From positions 1 through 57,703 of the forward strand of contig JADGAU010000003.1 in the NCBI GenBank assembly GCA_015231865.1: DNA of 57,703 nt, given 5' to 3'. The notes beneath the pieces were generated by a model. The model did no database searches and was not told the DNA's origin. It worked only from the letters and a program-made list of their open reading frames with translations. Numbering within the stretch: position 1 is the first letter of the stretch; each line of letters opens with the position of its first letter. This document shows positions 53,661 through 57,703 of this stretch, piece by piece. The position numbers and the translations under genes were made by a program. This stretch comes from Gammaproteobacteria bacterium (GTDB taxonomy: Bacteria; Pseudomonadota; Gammaproteobacteria; GRL18).

Positions 53661-55064
53661 GTGAGTAAGCCAGCCTATTTTGGAAAAATACCTTTAGAAA
53701 AAGCCGTTCTAAAACTCTTATCTTTTTTTACTAAAATATATCCCAATGAAATAAAGCTTACATTAAGCTTGTTTTTCACTGTTTTTATTTTACTTATGGC
53801 ATATTATTTGGCCAAGCCAGTAAGGGAAAGCTGGCTTGCGGTTTCGGTAATTAGTGATTTATCTAAAATTGAAGTTAAGGCCTATTCGGGATTTTTACAA
53901 TCCATCGTACTTATTGCTCTGCTACCTCTCTATAGCAAATTATTTGACCGATTGCCCAGAGGAAAATTACTGGTAAATGTTAATTTGTTTTTTATCCTAC
54001 TGTTTCCAGTATTTTGGGTTTTGCGACCGGGGTTTTTAAGTGAACAGATCCCTTTTTCAGGAGTGGCATTTTACATATGGATAGGGATCTTTGCAGTTTT
54101 TGTGATTGCACAATTCTGGAGTTTTGCTGCTGATTTATACGATGAAGATTCTGGCAAACGTTTGTTCCCGCTAATAGCACTAGGGGCAACTTCCGGAGCA
54201 GTTGTTGGCAGTATGTTGTCAGCTTATTTGCTTAAAGATATGGCATTTGATAGTTATGATATGCTGCTTATAGCACCGATACCCTTACTTATCGGCACAT
54301 TATCGATTTATTATATCGATCGAAATATAACCGAACACAGTAAGGAATATGCAATAGCGTCTTCAACGCCGATACATTCCCAAAACTCTAATAGCAGCTG
54401 GAAAATTATATTAAATAATCGCTATCTATTTTTAATAGCTGTATTTATTTTTTTACTCAACTTAGTCACCACTAATGGTGAAAATATTCTTTTTGCTGCC
54501 ATCCAGGAGTCAATCGCACAAGAACATAATTTCTCAGCTCTCAGTATTGAAGAAGGCAACCGTATTTTAAAAAATTCGACTGCCGAGTTTTATAGTCGGA
54601 TGTATTTTTGGGTCAATTTAATTAGTATGATTCTACAGGCATTTATTGTTTCACGAATTTTATTATATGGTGGGGTTGCCGGCATACTACTGATTCCTCC
54701 GTTTGTTTCCCTGGCTAGCTATGCTGCAATGTCCTCTGTGAGCGGGCTGAGTGTACTTTCAGTTGCTAAAACAGCAGAAAATGCTACTAACTATTCCATC
54801 ACTAATACCGCCAGGCATATACTCTGGTTACCGGTTACCCGGGAAGCTTTATACAAAGCAAAAACGACTATAGATACTATGTGTGTACGTTTTGCCGATG
54901 GATTTGCTGCGCTTACTGTTATTGTTGGCACACGTGCTTTGAGTCTGAATACGCAACATTTCTTTATATTTAATATGGTTATTATTATTGTGTGGGTATA
55001 TATTGCAGTACTAATTATACGTGAAAGACGTTTAATTTCTGCTCACCATGAGGATGTAAGATGA
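53661..55064 (+). CDS. ATP/ADP exchanger (NTT/Npt1-like) family or MFS transporter
   Basis: The 467-residue protein starts at GTG 53661 and has about 12 TM helices. Features recalling the nucleotide transporter (TlcC/NTT) group are MAYYLAKPVRESWLAVSVIS, AKTAENATNYSITNTARHIL and WLPVTREALYKAKTTIDTMC, near the C-terminus, matching the conserved Tlc motif of R-E and K-x-x-D. Such proteins exchange ATP for ADP or carry nucleotides; others are uncharacterised. It overlaps the next gene by 4 nt (ATGA). Confidence 0.75.
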   Translation: MSKPAYFGKIPLEKAVLKLLSFFTKIYPNEIKLTLSLFFTVFILLMAYYLAKPVRESWLAVSVISDLSKIEVKAYSGFLQSIVLIALLPLYSKLFDRLPRGKLLVNVNLFFILLFPVFWVLRPGFLSEQIPFSGVAFYIWIGIFAVFVIAQFWSFAADLYDEDSGKRLFPLIALGATSGAVVGSMLSAYLLKDMAFDSYDMLLIAPIPLLIGTLSIYYIDRNITEHSKEYAIASSTPIHSQNSNSSWKIILNNRYLFLIAVFIFLLNLVTTNGENILFAAIQESIAQEHNFSALSIEEGNRILKNSTAEFYSRMYFWVNLISMILQAFIVSRILLYGGVAGILLIPPFVSLASYAAMSSVSGLSVLSVAKTAENATNYSITNTARHILWLPVTREALYKAKTTIDTMCVRFADGFAALTVIVGTRALSLNTQHFFIFNMVIIIVWVYIAVLIIRERRLISAHHEDVR

Positions 55065-55975
55065 TAAAAAGTCTCATCAACACAATTATATGCACAAGCT
55101 TCAGTCTGTGGTTTGTCACACTTTACGCACAGAAAGTTCCCTCGCTACCCATTAGCTTAAAAGAACAGCCATCGATGCCTCTATATGAGCGAATTGATGC
55201 TGAACTACAACTTAGCTTAGATAAACGTTTAAGCCAAAATAATGACTGGCAGCAATTAATTAATCAACAAAAAATGGCTGTTGCCTTGGTTGACTTATCA
55301 AAGCCAGAAAACCCAAAATACGCACGGATTAATGGTAGAAAAACTATGTATTCGGCCAGTATGCCAAAGATTGCTATTTTACTGGCAGTCTTTCAGAAAA
55401 TTGACATTGGTGAATTTACTATGACGCCGGCTATCAAAAAAGATCTGACGGATATGATACGCCGCTCAAGTAACCGGGCAGCTACACGTATGATCAATCA
55501 GGCCGGGGGACTGGATAATGTTAATAAAATTTTGACTGATCCGCGTTATAGGCTTTATGATAAAAATTTAGGGGGGGGGCTATGGGTTGGTAAACGTTAT
55601 CAACAAGTTGGCCGACGGGTTCCTGATCCAGTTTATGGTATTAGCCATGGTTCAAGTGTTATGCAAGTTGCCCGATTTTATTACCTATTGGCAACCGGAC
55701 GTTTGATAAACCCACAACGTTCCAGGGAAATGCTTGATATTCTTGTCGATCCGGCAATCAAACATAAATTTGTTGTTGAATTAGAAAAAGCCGATCCGAA
55801 TATAAAGATTTACCGAAAATCAGGTACATGGAAAAACTGGCATGCGGATTCGGTTTTGGTTTGGGGTCCGGTCTGGCGTCGTTATATTCTAGTCAGTATT
55901 GTTGAATCAGTAGAAGGAGAGAAAATTTTAAGAAATTTGCTTCCTGCTATTGAATCTATCCTTGAGCATCCTTAA
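55061..55975 (+). CDS. Class A beta-lactamase-like serine hydrolase, exported
   Basis: The 304-residue protein has a signal peptide (SLINTIICTSFSLWFVTLYA) and beta-lactamase motifs: SASMPK (S-x-x-K), RRSSNRAA (S-x-N), and YRKSGTW (KTG box as KSG). The omega-loop Glu is not evident, so it may be a peptidase or esterase of the family rather than an antibiotic-hydrolysing enzyme. ATGA overlap couples it to the transporter gene. Confidence 0.82.
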   Translation: MIKSLINTIICTSFSLWFVTLYAQKVPSLPISLKEQPSMPLYERIDAELQLSLDKRLSQNNDWQQLINQQKMAVALVDLSKPENPKYARINGRKTMYSASMPKIAILLAVFQKIDIGEFTMTPAIKKDLTDMIRRSSNRAATRMINQAGGLDNVNKILTDPRYRLYDKNLGGGLWVGKRYQQVGRRVPDPVYGISHGSSVMQVARFYYLLATGRLINPQRSREMLDILVDPAIKHKFVVELEKADPNIKIYRKSGTWKNWHADSVLVWGPVWRRYILVSIVESVEGEKILRNLLPAIESILEHP

Positions 55976-56008
55976 ACCTAAATTAATCGGTTAAACGTCG
56001 TCAAGATT

Positions 56009-57703
56009 ATGAAACAGGTACCCAATTATTTATTAAATTATTATTTTATAATTTTGATACTTATAACAGGTTTAAGTTATACCAGTAGTTTGTCTGCTCA
56101 GGCTCCTTTCTTAAAAATACCATCTTCAGAAGTAATTATAGAAGCAAAAAAAATTGTAGCGGATATGCGAGTAAATTTACGTGGTCCCTACGAATCGGTG
56201 CAATGGTTTTGTTCAGATGGCTCGGTATTAGCCCCTAAATCGAATGCCTGCGATAAGCATGGTGGAGGTAAACAACATGCCGTATTTTCAGCCCAAAGAA
56301 AACGCCTGGCACAGCTAGGATGGCATGTCGGTACGATATACACTTCTTTTAAGCTTTCTTTGGAGGAAAATACTTATGTAGGTAGGAAACATTTACGTTT
56401 GCGTGAGCTTCCCTTAGAAAAATATCTGATTGATATTGATGATGGCTGGATATTGCATAAAGCACGAAGTTATCGGGGCAGAGTACAGCTAGAAGATGAG
56501 TTACAGGCAGGACGAGAGTTATTATTGCAAATATTGCAGGATGAGTCATTTATCAATGAAAACTTTTTACTGCTGCGTGAGTTGGTCAGGGTTATACCGC
56601 ATCATACCGAGTCGGATGATCCAACACGCAATATTCGCAGACAATCCCAATTACTGGCAGAGCTAGATAAAAGCTTTGAACCACTTAGAGCAGAAATACA
56701 CGGTCAGCCTTCACAGCATACCATTAATCGTATAAAACAATGGATCGGCACAAAAACATCTATTCAGCTGCAAATACAGAACATAGCCAACACATTAATT
56801 ATGGAACTCGAAAGCTTATACAATGTTAAGGACAGAAGCCATAAGCTAATAAAGCTTTCCAAAAAACTGGAAAAGTCAGATCAGCTTGTTGTACAGACGG
56901 TACAAAAAAATGCTCAGTCAGGGACACAGGAAGAACGACTTTTTCATATTATTAATGCTATTGTGTTATTACGAAAGGCTCTTCAGCAATCATTAAATGC
57001 CACTGTCAATCTGCAGCGGCTTGATTTGATGGGCGAACTTGAAGCCGAATTATTGACCGTTGCCCGTTCAATTCAGTTGCCCGCAAGCAGAAATGAGATA
57101 TTGAAAAATGTGTTACAGCTATTGCAGGCCACACAAGCTTTAGGATGGTTATCAAGCGGTGAGTTAAATTCACTGGCCACGCCGATCAATAAAGTACTGC
57201 TTCAGACTACGCCAGTTTCAGCTCAGGTCTATCGTCAACTGATTAGACGCTTACAATTAGTACCCGCCTGGGTTCAGGGGAGCATTAAGCACTCTTTTGC
57301 TGAAGCATTAAATGTATATCAGGCACTTGACGTTCGTTCCACACAGTTTGTTGATGATTTATTAAGAAGCTCAAGCCTGATGCCATTAGCTCAAATAACC
57401 CATCATCTAATGCTTGATAGTGCGCAGATCAGCGGTACGACTTCATCATTTTTTGGCAATACTGAAGATCATGTCTGGGGACTAAACCCGGGTATTGCTC
57501 GAGGGAAGCTTCAGATAATCACATCTGAAAATGATGCCATTAACCCAGCTTTTAATGCACATGATATTGTGGTGATTCCCAATACCACTTCCACGTTGTT
57601 TCCTGCGGCAGGCATTATTACTATAGGAGAAGGAAACCCTTTATCACATATTCAAATTTTAGCCCGTAATCTGGGAATTCCCAATATTGTTATTAATGAA
57701 TCG
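56009..57703 (+). CDS. Exported PEP-utilising / dikinase-like enzyme (partial)
   Basis: The frame is open from ATG 56009 to the window edge (565 codons, 3' end missing). It has a signal peptide (LNYYFIILILITGLSYTSSL, then SAQAPF), a 460-residue helical N-terminal region of unknown fold and, at the end, LNPGIARGKLQIITSENDAI, DIVVIPNTTSTLFPAAG and EGNPLSHIQILARNLGIPNI. The last is the swivelling phosphohistidine domain with His in LSHIQ. The His domain preceding an ATP-grasp domain is the order in glucan, water dikinase. Third gene of the operon, 33 nt after the hydrolase. Confidence 0.8.
   Translation, partial: MKQVPNYLLNYYFIILILITGLSYTSSLSAQAPFLKIPSSEVIIEAKKIVADMRVNLRGPYESVQWFCSDGSVLAPKSNACDKHGGGKQHAVFSAQRKRLAQLGWHVGTIYTSFKLSLEENTYVGRKHLRLRELPLEKYLIDIDDGWILHKARSYRGRVQLEDELQAGRELLLQILQDESFINENFLLLRELVRVIPHHTESDDPTRNIRRQSQLLAELDKSFEPLRAEIHGQPSQHTINRIKQWIGTKTSIQLQIQNIANTLIMELESLYNVKDRSHKLIKLSKKLEKSDQLVVQTVQKNAQSGTQEERLFHIINAIVLLRKALQQSLNATVNLQRLDLMGELEAELLTVARSIQLPASRNEILKNVLQLLQATQALGWLSSGELNSLATPINKVLLQTTPVSAQVYRQLIRRLQLVPAWVQGSIKHSFAEALNVYQALDVRSTQFVDDLLRSSSLMPLAQITHHLMLDSAQISGTTSSFFGNTEDHVWGLNPGIARGKLQIITSENDAINPAFNAHDIVVIPNTTSTLFPAAGIITIGEGNPLSHIQILARNLGIPNIVINES

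Overview
The window is AT-rich bacterial DNA from a gammaproteobacterium. The evidence is the conserved blocks dut–coaBC, argB–algC-like and ilvB–ilvH–ilvC, plus orn, slt, apaG and tex, and a DsrC/TusE-family protein that hints at sulfur metabolism. The genus cannot be named from the sequence. I see no rRNA or CRISPR array; one tRNA (Pro, GGG) is present.

Layout. 0–3.2 kb is a scrapyard of gene fragments (DUF445, exonuclease, DUF2787, IS3 orfA, tyrosine recombinase, IS21 istB, RNase Z) around an intact ccdAB toxin–antitoxin pair. 3.2–9.5 kb is an accessory island with a DNA-repair flavour: uracil-DNA glycosylase remnant, RNase H, alkD remnant, DUF1801, DUF1835, umuC remnant and a SRAP/YedK-like protein. 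It also holds three unusual proteins: a cupin fused to a Rof/YaeO-like domain, a bacterial LIM–DA1-type metallopeptidase, and a single-domain cereblon-like (CULT) protein. 9.8–14.6 kb is a decayed integron: cassettes on the minus strand carry four toxin–antitoxin modules and one lipoprotein, are separated by attC-like sites, and are headed by a truncated integrase gene (intI) on the plus strand. Two of the four cassette toxins are broken while all four antitoxins are open.

14.8–30 kb mixes signalling (a PhnD-like binding protein next to a HAMP–PAS–GGDEF–EAL protein), a Calx-beta secreted protein, a spermidine-synthase-like methyltransferase-fold protein, periplasmic MsrA, tex, the DsrC-like protein, DUF4126 and a sorbosone/glucose dehydrogenase. 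30–48.4 kb is mostly core genome: selO, orn, an M48 protease, slt, an AI-2E family permease, a Tat-exported superoxide reductase, apaG, argB, an algC homologue whose catalytic loops are degenerate, dut, coaBC and ilvCHB.

48.9–51.0 kb is a 2-kb integrative-element remnant in tRNA-Pro(GGG): 48-bp direct repeats exactly 2000 bp apart bracket parDE and a broken tyrosine recombinase. 51.4–53.1 kb holds a His-rich secreted protein and a two-CNB-plus-rhodanese fusion. The window ends in an operon (53.66 kb onward) of an ATP/ADP-exchanger-family transporter, an exported class A beta-lactamase-like hydrolase and an exported PEP-utilising/dikinase-like enzyme that runs off the end. Exported dikinase plus nucleotide exchanger suggests an ATP-fuelled periplasmic phosphorylation system; this is the most speculative and most interesting reading. 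A recurrent theme of the accessory parts is genes that keep their two ends but have lost the middle.
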